Below, piece after piece: positions 35,272 through 46,206 of a stretch of DNA of 64,000 nucleotides (position 1 is the stretch's first letter; each line of letters opens with the position of its first letter). The DNA comes from Neoscytalidium dimidiatum (Eukaryota; Ascomycota; Dothideomycetes; Botryosphaeriales; Botryosphaeriaceae), in NCBI GenBank assembly GCA_037367355.1, contig CM074699.1, positions 2,852,001-2,916,000 of the forward strand, in the 5' to 3' direction. The translations under genes and the position numbers were made by a program. The notes beneath the pieces were generated by a model. That model saw only the letters and a program-made list of their open reading frames with translations. It did not search any database and had not been told where the DNA came from.

Positions 35272-35869
35272 ATGAAGCTCCTTTCTCTCGTCATCCTCGG
35301 CTCTCTCGCGGCCATCTCCGCAGCGCAACTACTTGTTGCGACGGACCCTAAAGACAGGCCCAAGATTACTGACCCAATCGCGGTACGAATCAACTCTGCC
35401 TCCACTCAAACGATTGACTTGCAGAAATCTGCCTGACTGACGACTTGCTTCTTCTCAGAGACGCGCTCCTCAGGACCCAGTCCAAACTGACCCTGCCGTT
35501 GTCTTGGCTGTAAGCAAAGCTTGGCGGCCATTTTATACGCTAGCACTCCGGGGCCCCGATATCTCACAATGGTCCCGCTAATCTCCGGATAGTAAACCTC
35601 CTACCCAAGAAACCGAAGCGCCATTAGGATGAAGGCAAGATACGTGGCAGATGTGATGGTGGAGGTCGCTTTGGCAAATCTGTCGGCATGATATACATTC
35701 CTTACATAAAGATGAATGTAAGTTCGTTTCCGCACACGCACTCATGTCGATCTCTGTTTGCACCACACAAAAGTCTACCCGTTACGTCGCCACCCAGTAC
35801 GACGATAAAAGCGCTCATGAAAGGCTGCGTGAAACACATGGCCATAGCTTGGACACGAAATGTGATTGA
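35272..35869 (+). CDS. Small secreted protein, four exons
   Basis: Exons 35272-35382, 35459-35509, 35628-35717 and 35774-35869 join, each in phase 0, to 115 residues. All three introns have good borders (GTACGA, GTAAGC and GTAAGT donors). The first ~18 residues are a clear signal peptide (MKLLSLVILGSLAAISAAQ). The mature part begins with spaced TDP units (ATDPKD, ITDPIA, QTDPAV), a dibasic RR that could be a Kex2-type site, a glycine-rich core (GRCDGGGRFGKSVGM), a segment YIPYIKM and a polar C-terminus ending TKCD. Only two cysteines are present, able to form one disulfide. I do not recognise a family. Size and secretion would fit an effector, antimicrobial or surface peptide, but that is inference. 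All exons are too short to stand out alone. Confidence 0.6.
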
Positions 35870-36537
35870 CCAACCACACCACCACGCGGAAGTCTTGCGT
35901 CAGGCACATGACGGAGAGATTCTCCGATGAGCTCCAGCCCGAAAACCTGGCAAGCCACGTGAACGGGAGAAAAGATGAAGCCCGGCCAATCTACCTCAAG
36001 AGGCCTCTCTCTTGTTCCACAATTTGGCACTGTCCCGTACACAGCGTATTGTAATGGAGATATGCGAAGTTAGCCGGGACTACGTATTCTGAGCTCCTGG
36101 CCGCATGGCCAACTAACTATGAAGAGTCGGGAGTGAGGACTTGGAAGGGGCGGCTTAGTATTCCCGCAACCCTGGGGAACAGTTGTGAACTGTGGTTGGT
36201 CTCGGGTTTGAATGCAGATAAGCTGTTGATCCGAGATCTGCATATGATGGGCAGTAAGCGATGCCCACTCTTCCCGAGATCTGCACGAGTTCAGCCCTGG
36301 GCCTTTCATCTTCCACCGACAAACAAAAGAGGTCCTTCACTCTCAGCACTGTTGGTGCATGTCGAAAGGAGTGAACAACCGGGTCGCTGGCAAGTAAAAG
36401 AGCAGTGTCCAGCCTCTCACGTCATCGTGACCAAAGCGAAAGCTTCGTGCAGCACGACTACCCAACATCATTCATCGTATCTCAAAGCAAAAAGGAGAGC
36501 TTCCAGACATTCCAAGAGCAAAAGAAGAGGATATTCT
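35870..36537. other. Intergenic
   Basis: No gene recognised between the secreted peptide gene and the tRNA. Open frames here overlap on both strands without domain support. Confidence 0.4.
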
Positions 36538-36639
36538 GGTCACTACGAGGGTCGAACTCGCGACCTTGGCGTTAACTCAAGTCCTCTAGGAGGACTGCCA
36601 ATATTAGCACCACGCTCTAACCAACTGAGCTAAGCGACC
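36538..36639 (-). tRNA. tRNA-Ile (AAU) with intron
   Basis: The minus strand folds as a complete tRNA: acceptor GGTCGCT/AGTGACC (one G-U), D arm GCTC-AGTTGGTTA-GAGC, anticodon stem TGGTG/CGCCA around loop CTAATAA with anticodon AAU, T arm GCGAG-TTCGACC-CTCGT. Without the intron the mature part is 73 nt; CCA is not encoded, as normal in eukaryotes. The 29-nt intron lies one base 3' of the anticodon, the standard nuclear position, and contains a perfect GTCCTC-CTA-GAGGAC hairpin. AAU would be modified to IAU and read AUU and AUC codons. Confidence 0.95.
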
Positions 36640-37254
36640 TCTTTCTCAGACGTTAAGACTGTAACTCCTGTTTCTTGCATGTCAATAAGGAGCTTGGGAA
36701 ATATATCCACAAGAAAATCAGCCTGTAAGAAGTACGTCGATGGTGCGGTTGGAAGAGGTGAGAAAAATTTGACGTGGGGCCGAGTCAGATGCGGGAGCTA
36801 GAGCCGGAATAGGAAAAAGCACGGATGGGGTAGCTAGACGAGGGAGCAGCCACAGAAACCGAGCGGTAGTAGGATATAAATGTTGATAGATAGTACTTTG
36901 TTGGCGACGCAGCGTCAAAGCTTGCAGCAGCCGTCTTTTGCAGGGCCGATAAAATCCGGGTGAATGAGAGGACCGAAGAGAAGCCAAACCGACTACAACC
37001 AACGTGATGCAGATGACGAGACCGACCAATAACGATGCTTTGGGGGGGGGGATATGAGAGAAAAACAAGCTGCGGGCATGCCTTTCAAGATGCTATATTA
37101 TAGGCAGCAGCGAAGGAGGATAAATGCAACAATTTGCAGCCAAATGCACGCCAAGCAAAGAGCTTGCGAGCGAGGAAGCCAGCCCAGTTCGCGCTCCGAG
37201 AAAAATCATCTACTCCGACCCTCGTCTATGAAACGCGCGCAGTGACAGGATGTT
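36640..37254. other. Intergenic
   Basis: No gene recognised. Holds the tRNA 5' flank, a run of nine or so G at about 37042-37051, and the 3' flank of the four-TM protein gene. Confidence 0.4.
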
Positions 37255-38053
37255 TTACATCCTGCCCTCGGGTATCAATTCGTAGTCGCCTTCTTCGGGC
37301 AGAACGATGGCGGCGCCGACAAGTCCGCAGGCGGTAATGATGGAGATGGCCCAGCTGACGGTGCAGAGGATCCACGAGTTGTCGAGACGCCAGCCCGGTG
37401 GGAAGAAGCGATCATCGTGATCGAAGAGGAAGGCCTGAAAAATCGCTGTCAGCGTTGCATGAACATCACTCCACGGCACAAGATCTGCCGTCACAACTAA
37501 TGCGCAACGTACCACGATGGCCATGGCAGCGCAGGAAACGGCGCCTCCGACGAGCAGCAGGCCGGAGATCATCTTCCAGCCCACATCCCGCTTCTGCTTG
37601 CCTCCGAGCAGGACCACGGCGTATCCGATGAGAGCAGCGAGCTCGATGACGACGGAGAAGGACATGAGGAAGCCGACGGTGCGCCAGCGGCTGCAGAACT
37701 GCCAGGAGTCGCCGTGGCAGTCCTCGTACTCTGGGAAGTCGCGACACGAACCGGCAACCGAGTCGCAGCGCTTGTGCAGGCCGATTGAGATGCTCACGGG
37801 CTTGCCGTGCTTGCCGTGCTGTTCGGGGGGAGGTGAGCTTCGGGTGCCTGAGGCTGCAGCAAGAGGTGTCGACTTACGCCTTCGACGTCGTAAGCCAGCC
37901 AGCGCGGCTCGACGATGCTGGCGATGGTCATGGCGGTAGCTGGGGAAGCGCAGTCAGCAAGAGTGGCGACGGGCAGGCGTCGGGCAGGCGTCAAGGAGGC
38001 GTACCGGCCAGCGTGAGCCACAGACCAATGCCGTAGACGATTCTCCGGGTCAT
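37255..38053 (-). CDS. Four-TM membrane protein, claudin/SUR7-like topology
   Basis: Four exons (38053-38005, 37939-37878, 37818-37513, 37434-37255) join to 198 residues. Four hydrophobic helices are visible: the N-terminal one (YGIGLWLTLAGATAMTIASI), one at RTVGFLMSFSVVIELAALIG, one around MISGLLLVGGAVSCAAMAIV, and the last around ILCTVSWAISIITACGLVG. The first loop carries several cysteines (KRCDSVAGSC, EDCHGDSWQFC), as in claudin-like and Sur7/PalI-like proteins. The start of exon 3 has a tandem HGKHGK. The sequence looks like a conserved fungal membrane protein of unknown function. Reading frames and splice signals are all clean. Confidence 0.75.
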
Positions 38054-38995
38054 GGTGGAAGCTGTAGGCAGCTTGGTTTGTTGGGATGGCGGGAGGAGTG
38101 GAGTTGCAGCCTGGGATGGGAAGCGAGAACACAGAGGGGTGAAGAGTGAAGCTCGCCTTTGCAGGCAGCAGAGAATGGGAAACGAGAATGCGGTAGTGCA
38201 GGCGGCGGGATAGAATATGTAGGAATGGCGATCGGTATGGGTGGTGCAACGGTGGTGTGGGCCGCAATTGGCTGGGAAAATGGCAGGTGTGGCATTACGT
38301 AGTGGCCCTGGCTGGCGCCCGTCTGCCCTGCTGCGCTCGGAGTCCTCACCGCCGTCGTGACTCGCGCAGTAGCGGCTGTCTAGCGCGTGACGCCTGCGAA
38401 TCCCATTCCCGATCCATCGAGCCCTCCTCCACAATCGCAGATACGCGCTCCGTTTCCCGCAGTGCCCGCTCATCAGGGCACCAGGTCTGCTGTCGCCACA
38501 ATTTTCCTCGAGCCCACCACCACATCCACATGCCAGCGTGGTGTCGCCATCCAGGACGCCATCTCAGGCCATCGGACCACGCACACGCTCGGTGCACTGT
38601 CTGGCTGCCAGGCAGCAGATGCAGGGCGGCTGGCCTCCTCATCCTGGCCTTGCGACGCTCCCGCCAGCTTAAAAACACGCACCCCCGCCCTCTTCCCCGC
38701 GGAGCTCTCCAAGCCAGTCCCGATGCTCTTTATCGCCAACACCCCCCCAAGCTTAGCGTAACTCTGGCCTGTCAGCAATCTCCATTGATGGCCCCGATCG
38801 CCTCTCGGGCCGCTTCCGGCCGCTCAGCCCGCGCGCTGTCTCAAAATCCGCGCCGTCAACCCTCCGCGCCGCCCCGCTGTCCTGGTCGGAGATGGCCGCT
38901 GTCGGAGTGACATATCTTTCGCCCAAATTCACCACTTCTGTCGCTTCTTGCATAGCAGCCTGTTCGATTCAATTTCTGTCCCCGGAGGATTCGCC
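38054..38995. promoter_or_regulatory. Divergent spacer, four-TM protein / amidohydrolase
   Basis: 942 bp between divergent start codons. The many open frames here are Pro-, Ser- and Arg-rich on both strands and have no domain, so I treat it as promoter and 5' UTR sequence. Confidence 0.4.
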
Positions 38996-40676
38996 ATGCT
39001 CTACGTTCATGCGACTCTTATCACCGTGAACTCGGCTCGCGAGATTATCCTTGACGGCGCCATCCTCGTGCGCGGGGACACTATCGCTGATGTAGACAAG
39101 TCCGATGTTTTGATCAGCAGGTATCCCGACGAGGAGCGAACCGATCTAACTGGTCGAATCATTATCCCGGGCTTGATCAACACCCACATGCACACTGCCC
39201 AGACTCTGCTAAGAGGTACTTACTCGTCCTTATTCATCCCCATCCCAATGTTGCGCTGCTCCCCTCCCACCGTAAAGAGTCATCGTAGTCGCGAGGAAGC
39301 GATATTTCGGCTACCATGAGACGCTGGCTCCTCACAACTTTCTAAGTGAGCACCGGCTAACGGAGAGGATACGGAAAATCCAACAAGAGCGTGGAATTAA
39401 TTAGTGGTACACCGAGGCCTAACAAATCTGCGACACAGGAGCCGCCGATGACCTCGAGCTTGTATCATGGCTCTGCGAACGTATTTGGGTGCTGCAGGGA
39501 AACTTCACTCCCGAAGATGGGTACGCTGCCGCGCGCATCAGCATCGCCGAAATGTTGAAGTCGGGAACCACTTGCTTCCTCGAGAGCATGTTTGCCGACC
39601 GCTACGGCTTTGATGGACTATGCCGCGCTGTGGAAGAGAGCGGCATTCGCGGCTGTCTGGGCAAGATAGTCATGGACGTCGGAACCTATGCCGGCGATCC
39701 CAAATGGGCCATGCACCCAGGCTTGATCGAGAGTCGCGAAACCAGTCTGCTCGGCACGCTGAAGATGTGGGAGAAGTGGGACGGCAAAGCAAATGGCAGA
39801 ATCAAAGTATGGTTTGGAGCGAGAACGCCGGGAGGGTAAGCATTCCCGCTCTCCACCAAATCTACTCGAGAACTAAACAATTCCAGTGTCAGCGACTCCC
39901 TCTACCGCGAAATGGCGTCCCTCTCGCGCTCCAAATCCATCCCGATAACCATGCACTGCGCAGAGGTCTCCGCCGACCGCGCCTACTTCTCCTCGCTGGC
40001 TCCTCCCCACACGCCGATGAAGTACTGCGCCGAAGTCGACCTCCTCGGCCCCCGCACCGTCCTCGTCCATATGGTCCATCTCGACAACGCCGATGTCGCC
40101 CTTGTTGCCGCTACCGGCACTCACGTGGCGCACTGCCCCTCGTCCAATGCCAAACTCGCCTCCGGCCTTTGCCGTGTACCCGACCTCCTTGACGCCGGCG
40201 CAAACGTCGGTCTCGGCACGGATGGCGCCCCCTGCAACAATACGTGCGATCTGCTCCAGGAGATGCGTCTCGCCGCCATTATCCATAAGCCGGAGAGCAA
40301 GTATCATGCTGCTGATCCGACGCTCGTGCCGGCGGAGACGGTACTTGAGATGGCGACGATTAAGGGGGCGAAGGCGCTGGGGCTAGATGGCATGATTGGC
40401 AGCTTGGAGGTCGGGAAGAAGGCGGATTTTGTGGCGATGGATATGCGAAGGGTGGAGTTGCAGCCGTGGTACAGCGCGGTGAGTGCCGTGGTCTATACGT
40501 GCACGGGGAGGGATGTGGAGCTGGTCGTGGTCGATGGGAAGGCCGTAGTGGATGGCGGGAAACTGACTACGATGGATGAAGAAGAGGTTTGGAAGGAGGC
40601 GAGTAGGAGGGGAAAGCAGGTGGTGGATAGGGCGGGGTTGAGCGCAAAGGTGGGCGGGCGGTGGCCGACGAGGTAA
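38996..40676 (+). CDS. Amidohydrolase, SAH/MTA deaminase type
   Basis: Three exons (38996-39215, 39439-39835, 39887-40676) give 468 residues. The metal site typical of subtype III amidohydrolases is visible: NTHMH (His64, His66), ITMHCAE (His and Glu), the VHMVHLD/AHCPSSNAKL region and GTDGAPCNN with the catalytic Asp. The C-terminal part (LGLDGMIGSLEVGKKADFVA) completes the composite beta sandwich. The closest named families are S-adenosylhomocysteine / 5'-methylthioadenosine deaminases and the TrzN/AtzA-type chlorohydrolases; guanine deaminase is less likely. The probable reaction is hydrolytic deamination of an adenine-type ring. The first intron is unusually long here (223 nt). Start chosen at the ATG before LYVHATLITVN, which matches the family start. 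Confidence 0.85.
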
Positions 40677-42517
40677 AACCTGCTCAGCTGGGCATGTGAC
40701 GGATCTTTGCCCGTCAGTCAACCTGAGGGAGCGCTGTCTGATCATGCCTTAGCGTAAGGTCTGGATGAGGGTATAGGCCTGGCTGCAGCAATGGGCTCGG
40801 ATACGAGGTGTGAGCACGAGGATTGATGCTGCCCGAGTTGCTCTCTTCATTGACTCGAGAAAAACTTGCTCGCACATGCCACGTCCAGCGATGCAATTCA
40901 TCCAGCCTGAAGAAAAGAGTTACACGGAGAATGCCCCGCCAATCGACCGCAGTATTCTACCGAACCCACCAATCAAAAGTTTTTTTGACTTCTCCATCAG
41001 CACGTTCACCCGCTCCGTGCATTTCCGGCAGTCGCCGACCCGCTTCCCCGACGACATGACTCTAGGACTCGCATCGCTATGAAAGGTCCTTGGTTGTGGA
41101 TCGTAGAGCAGCCGCAAAATCGCCTTTTGTAGTACAGACGTGACCATTTAGTGCTTCTCGCGAACCACACAATGCTCACCGACGAAAAGGTGTACGTGGC
41201 ACTCAGACCCTCGCAATTGGGAGAGATCAGCATTTCTCCGGAAACGATACAGCCTACAAGATGTCGCAAGAGCGTATGTGGACCTACGGAGAATTGTTTA
41301 ATGGAGCTTGCTCGGCTATATCTACGCAAGCGCATGGTCTGATTGGCTGCTCCTCTCGACACGCCCGGTATTGGAAAGCGACCATGACACGAGCTAACAA
41401 AACACACAGCGCATTCCGCCTCTTCCTAAAGCATTGATCAGCCGAGCGGCCCGTCCACATGTCAGGTCCAACGGTCTTGTTATGCACATCACGAATCAGA
41501 TCAGCCGCGGCCGATCGAAGACCCTACATGTCGCTCAATTGCGACTTTAATGATCCTCCTGCCGCCCAACCCTTCGATCTGCATGCTCAGCACAACGATC
41601 AGGCCGCCCGCCATTCGGAGCCGCAGCACCGAATCGAGAACTGCAGGGGCCCGCGACTCCAATCGAGTGGACAGACCTTTTCGACCGCACCTGCGGCTTT
41701 CGGTGAAGACAGGTCGTGCGGTCACGCCATGATGTCCTGTTCGACTCGGTCCTGTTATACCCTGAGTCGGATCCGCTGTTGACGCGGCTGTGGCGCCGCT
41801 TAGCGGCGGGATGCACGGATATGCTTAATCCGGTCATGGGACGCCACGACTACTAGTCATGGCGAGTTTCTCTGTCGTAACTGCCAACATGAGTTCAGGA
41901 GTAGGACGGTTCTGGTGTATCCATATCGATGATCGAAAGGCGGGATTGTGTGGTGGGTAAGTCTTTCCGGAGGGTGACCCCTCTCGTTGAAGGATGCCTG
42001 TGTTCATAGGCGGTCTGAACGGGGGGATCAAGCTGATCACTGCACCACGCTTTTAGGAATCGTAAGTCAAATTTTACTCCTCGAGGATAGACGAACGATT
42101 CAGTGAGGATGGTCTTCTGCTCTGTCGGTAAGGCAAGAAAGAGAAGATGTCGAACACCTAATTACCGCGGACGGAAAGGGGTGGACGTCTCAGACAGAAA
42201 ACTCTTGCTCTCTGTCCGTCTCGATTTAGATCGGCCACCGACTTCTGCCAACGACTCGGAGGCACTGACGAAGATGCGGGCGCAAGTGGTGTGAACTCGG
42301 GGAAACTCCGCGAGAGTGGCCGTACGTTATGTCGACGATGAGAGAAATTGGAAGGTATCAAAACGCAATAATCATGGGAATACCACATATAAATTCTTCC
42401 TCTGAGTCGCTTTACCTATCCCCGGATACTCGGACAAGTCAGTCCAAGGTGTGCGTGCAGTCTGTCTTAAAACCGGCTAGCAACTTTCCCGGTATTTGTT
42501 CCCCCAAGGCAGCCACG
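40677..42517. other. Long intergenic stretch
   Basis: About 1.8 kb without a supported gene. Open frames of 60-133 codons occur in every frame but none shows a domain or splice continuity. The right end is the promoter of the IDO-like gene. Confidence 0.4.
42388..42394 (+). promoter_or_regulatory. TATA-like box of the IDO-like gene
   Basis: TATAAAT about 125 nt upstream of the ATG at 42518. Confidence 0.35.
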
Positions 42518-44203
42518 ATGATTGCTAGCTTCGAGCATCTCCTCTGGAGTCTCTTCTCCTACCTGAAGACACTCCTCTTCACTCTCTTTGTTATCCCAAC
42601 CCTCCCGTCACCTACTGCCACCAAGCGCATAGCACAACATGAGAATCCCCGAGACCAGCACACGATACCTTCCCCCGACCCTAACCCCATACTTGCTCGT
42701 ATCGCCGCCAACAAGGACTCCCATGAGGCCTTCTCGCTCCTCCACAACATGATCACCCACGATGGCGCCGGCAGCTGGCCGCCCCGATGCTCTTCCTCCA
42801 TCGACGCTTGGCCGGCCGCCCTCCGCCCCTACCACGACATCTACCTGGAACTGGCACCGCACCTCTCCGTCCCAGTCGTCTCGCTTGACGATGACGAGAA
42901 CATCCGGCGCCGCACCGCGTATCGCGCACGGATGATCTCGTTGTTGGAGAAGCGCGTCAACCTACAAGCGGTCGAGGAGGTTCTCCAGCGCGCAGAGAAT
43001 GGAGACGGCGACGACGCCATACCGGCAGATGTCTACAACCGGTTCTTCTCCTGCATCACGATGTGCCGCCACGCCTTCCGGTAAGCCCCCGTCACCCACC
43101 CAGCCCTCTCCCTCCCCCACCACCGCCCGCTGACCCATCAACCTCCCACAGCTGGGCCACCATCCCGGTCGTCAGAGTCGCCCAACTCGAGAAAGACATC
43201 CCCTACCCCCGGGCCCTCACCCTCCCGTGGCCGTACCTGACCCGGCGCTACGACTTCGCCAGCCCGGCCGGCAACGTCATGGCCAACTTCGTCCTGAACT
43301 GGAACCCGACCGCCTCCCCTCCCGCATCCTCCACCTATCCGGCCCACACCCCCGGCCAGCCCTCCTCGCACCCGCCTCACCCCAGCGGGCCCACCTACCC
43401 GATCAACGCCGGCCGCAGCGCGGCCATCGCCCGCGCCGAGTACTGGTTCGCGTACATGCTGTTCGAGACGGAGCGGCTGGCGCTGCCGGTCTACGCGGAC
43501 GTCGCGGCGTGCCTGGCGCACCACGCGCGGGGCGAGCGGGCGGCGGCGGCGGCGGCGCTGCGGCGGGTGCGCGACGGCGTGCGCGCCGTGGCGAAGATGT
43601 TCTACGACAACATGACGAGCGACAAGGTCGCGCCGGACGTGTGGATGGGGTACGTGCAGGGCTTCCACGCGTACGGGGCGACGGCGGACGGGGGGGCCGA
43701 CGGAGGCAGGGAGTACGACGGCGTGAGCGCGAACCAGCTGCCCTTCTTCCACGTCGTGGACGCGTTCCTGGGCGTCGAGCGGACGTATCTGGGCGAGCGG
43801 GAGATGCGGGAGAGCGTGCCGGGGGCGCAGCGGGCGTTTGGCGAGGGCGTGCGGAGGGCCGGGTTCAGGCGGGCGGTGAGGGAGGCGGATCCGGAATTGG
43901 AGGGGATGATGAGGGAGGTCGCGCGGGTTGTGAGGGTGAGATCGTCCTTTTCCTTTTCTTTTTCCCCCCCACTTTGCCATCTGGTTTATCATTGGTGATG
44001 GATTGCTAATTCTACGCTATGGATAGGTTTGGAGAGCGGCGCACAAGGTCCGGATCGTGCCGTACTTTGAGCAGCCGGCGCCGGAGCGTCTGATCATGAC
44101 GGCCGGAAAGTCGGTGCTTGAGACGAAAGGGCTGGGCACTATCAAGGCGGCCATGCAGTTCATGGATGAACTTCTAGGAACGAGGATGCAAGAAACTGTG
44201 TAG
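42518..44203 (+). CDS. Indoleamine 2,3-dioxygenase-like protein
   Basis: Three exons (42518-43080, 43152-43935, 44027-44203) join to 507 residues. The N-terminal ~100 residues include a hydrophobic segment (LLWSLFSYLKTLLFTLFVI) and a polar linker. The body is all-helical and resembles the IDO/PrnB superfamily: WATIPVVRVAQLEKDIPYP, then DVWMGYVQGFHAYG, then YDGVSANQLPFFHVVDAFLG. IDO opens the indole ring of tryptophan using heme. The region where IDO has its proximal heme His (PPxHRxF) here reads VPGAQRAF at about residue 414, with Gln in place of His, so classical activity is doubtful. A Pro/Ser/His-rich insertion lies near residues 240-270. Exon 2 is very GC-rich. Family assignment is by motif memory only. 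Confidence 0.6.
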
Positions 44204-44862
44204 GATGAGAAAAAGTGTTTTGTCAGCGTATTAAAAAAAAAAAAAAAAAGGTGGATCGATGAAGGTGTCTGAATGTACTGTGTAGTCTATTGGGGTTAGC
44301 GCCGTCCCGGCGGTTCGGTCCAGCAATTTCCGAATTGGGACAACTCCAGAACTCCGAAAACTGCTCTCGTCCCCTGCATGCTTGGCAGTTTGTGTGGTAC
44401 GAATCGGTAAATCATGAATCATGGCTAAGGGGCTTGGGCCGCTGCGAGAGACCGTGGACGGTTATTTGTAGGTAATACGTGTGTTGGTGCCGCTTCAGTT
44501 TTGTGCCGCCGGGAGCTTGTGGTGGGTCTGTCCAGTTTTGCAACACCATGCCTGATGCAGGTGCACGAGTAGCTGAATCAGTCATGCAGGCACAAGTACA
44601 AATAGGGCATTATAGTATGCAGGCTCCCTTAGCATCTCGATCGTATATCCGGATGCGTTATTGCACCCGTGCCCTGCGAAGAGTACGTTCACCGGCCGCT
44701 CCGCAACAGCATAACCCAGCGAAATGTACGCCGCGAAACGTACGCGACATGCATTAGACAGTATCATTCGCTCCCGCAACCATGCATACCTAGTGTTTCA
44801 ATACATATTTCGAAACTGAGCCGCCCATTCCGCATCTTTGCGCCATGCCTAACACCCGCATT
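44204..44862. other. Intergenic, converging 3' ends
   Basis: Spacer between the IDO-like gene and the rhodopsin-like gene, which point at each other. It contains an A17-18 tract at about 44232-44249. No gene recognised. Confidence 0.45.
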
Positions 44863-46206
44863 TCACACCCACCGCTCAACCCTCTGCTCGATCCTGTTCT
44901 CCGAAGTCGTTTCCACGCTCTCGACCTCCACCGTCCTCTGCACATTGACCGTCAGATGCGTGTTCGAAACGCTGCTGCTACCGCCCCTCCCCGACTCCGC
45001 GTCGCCGCCGGCCTGCACCGCGGCGCCTCCCACAATGTTCTCCTGGCTCTCGTTCCGCGTCATCATGATCTGCGTCACGCTGTAGGGGTCCTTCTTCTTG
45101 CCGCCGAACGCGGCGGCGCCGCTCTTCCGGCTGTGCTTGCTGTTGCCGGGATCGCTCTCGAGCTCGATGCCGCCGCTGCGGTTGCCGTAGCTCTTGGCCT
45201 TGCTGCTGCCGCGGAAGGTCCCGTCGCCGCCGGTCCAGAAGTTGCGCGTGAAGATGGGCCGGACCATGGGCGCCTGCCCGACGAAGACGGCCACGAAGTC
45301 CTCGCGGATCGACCACATGGCCGAGATGCCGGACTGGTTGAGCGCGAACACGAGGATGACGCGCAGGATCGCCGCCACCATGCAGAAGAGGCCCATCCCG
45401 AAGAGGATGTAGAGGCCCAGCCGGCGCGCGATCGAGGCGTGGAGCGGCGCGATGACGGGGATGGGGATGAGCATGATGACGAGGTCGGTGAGGATGTTCA
45501 TGGTCAGGACCGAGATGAAGAAGACGTAGTTCTGCGGGACGCAGTGGTCTGTGTTGGGAATTGGCGTTAGCGCGTGCGCGAGGGGCGTCGGCGATTGTTG
45601 GGATGGGATGGGATTGGGGGAGGGGGCGCGATGCCTACCGCCTGGGTCTGGCCACACTTGCCAGAGCTTGTGGAAGGGCCGACAGGTGCACGTGAAGATT
45701 AAGAGGATGGCCGTGCCGGTGCAGGCGACCAGGCAGAGCGCCGGGATGATGAGTTTCTCGACCCAGAGACCCCGGGTGATGCGCCGGTAGAAGAACAGCA
45801 TGTTGAACTTCAGCGACCAAACGATGGATGCGTACAGCATCTGCCCGAGCATGAAGATTTTGGATCCGTATTCCCACGCCGGGATTTGAGATGCGGGCAT
45901 CATCCGCCGCTCATCGTGTGTGAGGAGGGAGGTGTGTTTGCCCCCCGCTTTGATGATGAAGACATGGGCGACGACGGTCACGGACGTGTATAGGGACTGT
46001 ACGGGTGTTAGTTCGCAAGTAATCTCGAAGTGAACAGAAGCGGACTGCTGCGGTCGACTGACCCAACTGAGGAAGATGATGTAGTCATCTGGATGCCAGC
46101 CGCGGACGCCTACGAGTTTGGTTCGACAGGCGATACGCATGGCAATCATGCAGGTACCGATACCGTATAGGGTGTATATCTCAACGAGGTTCGGAGTGAA
46201 ATCCAT
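44863..46206 (-). CDS. Rhodopsin-domain (SAT4-like) integral membrane protein
   Basis: Three exons (46206-46063, 45996-45639, 45548-44863) join to 395 residues; the first intron (66 nt) has no stop in frame and could also be retained. The start MDFTPNLVEIYTLYGIG was chosen over longer alternatives because the family begins just before helix 1. Motifs of the fungal SAT4/Pth11-like rhodopsin domain are plain: VRGWHPDDYIIFLSW, FKLNMLFFYRRIT-like segment KFNMLFFYRRITRG, CTCRPFHKLWQ, CVPQNYVFFISVLTMNILTD, and RRLGLYILFGMG. Seven helices are expected. The ~130-residue cytoplasmic tail is rich in Ser, Gly and Lys. Relatives include Pth11-type sensors, but most are uncharacterised; there is no CFEM domain here. 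Confidence 0.85.
   Translation of the reverse strand: MDFTPNLVEIYTLYGIGTCMIAMRIACRTKLVGVRGWHPDDYIIFLSWVSRPQQSASVHFEITCELTPVQSLYTSVTVVAHVFIIKAGGKHTSLLTHDERRMMPASQIPAWEYGSKIFMLGQMLYASIVWSLKFNMLFFYRRITRGLWVEKLIIPALCLVACTGTAILLIFTCTCRPFHKLWQVWPDPGGRHRAPSPNPIPSQQSPTPLAHALTPIPNTDHCVPQNYVFFISVLTMNILTDLVIMLIPIPVIAPLHASIARRLGLYILFGMGLFCMVAAILRVILVFALNQSGISAMWSIREDFVAVFVGQAPMVRPIFTRNFWTGGDGTFRGSSKAKSYGNRSGGIELESDPGNSKHSRKSGAAAFGGKKKDPYSVTQIMMTRNESQENIVGGAAVQAGGDAESGRGGSSSVSNTHLTVNVQRTVEVESVETTSENRIEQRVERWV

Noticed and set aside
35581..35600. Alternative acceptor CGGATAG for intron 2 of the small secreted protein
   Set aside because: It would put a TAA stop immediately after the junction; the ATTAG acceptor at 35627 keeps all four exons in phase.
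40677..42517. Possible extra gene between the deaminase and the IDO-like gene
   Set aside because: Open frames overlap on both strands and none shows splice continuity, domain or signal peptide.
43138..43992. 284-codon minus-strand open frame
   Set aside because: It is antisense to the GC-rich second exon of the IDO-like gene; its Arg/His/Pro-rich translation is the usual shadow of such exons.
44845..45570. 241-codon plus-strand open frame
   Set aside because: Antisense to the rhodopsin-like gene; His/Asp/Ala repeats expected from the opposite strand.
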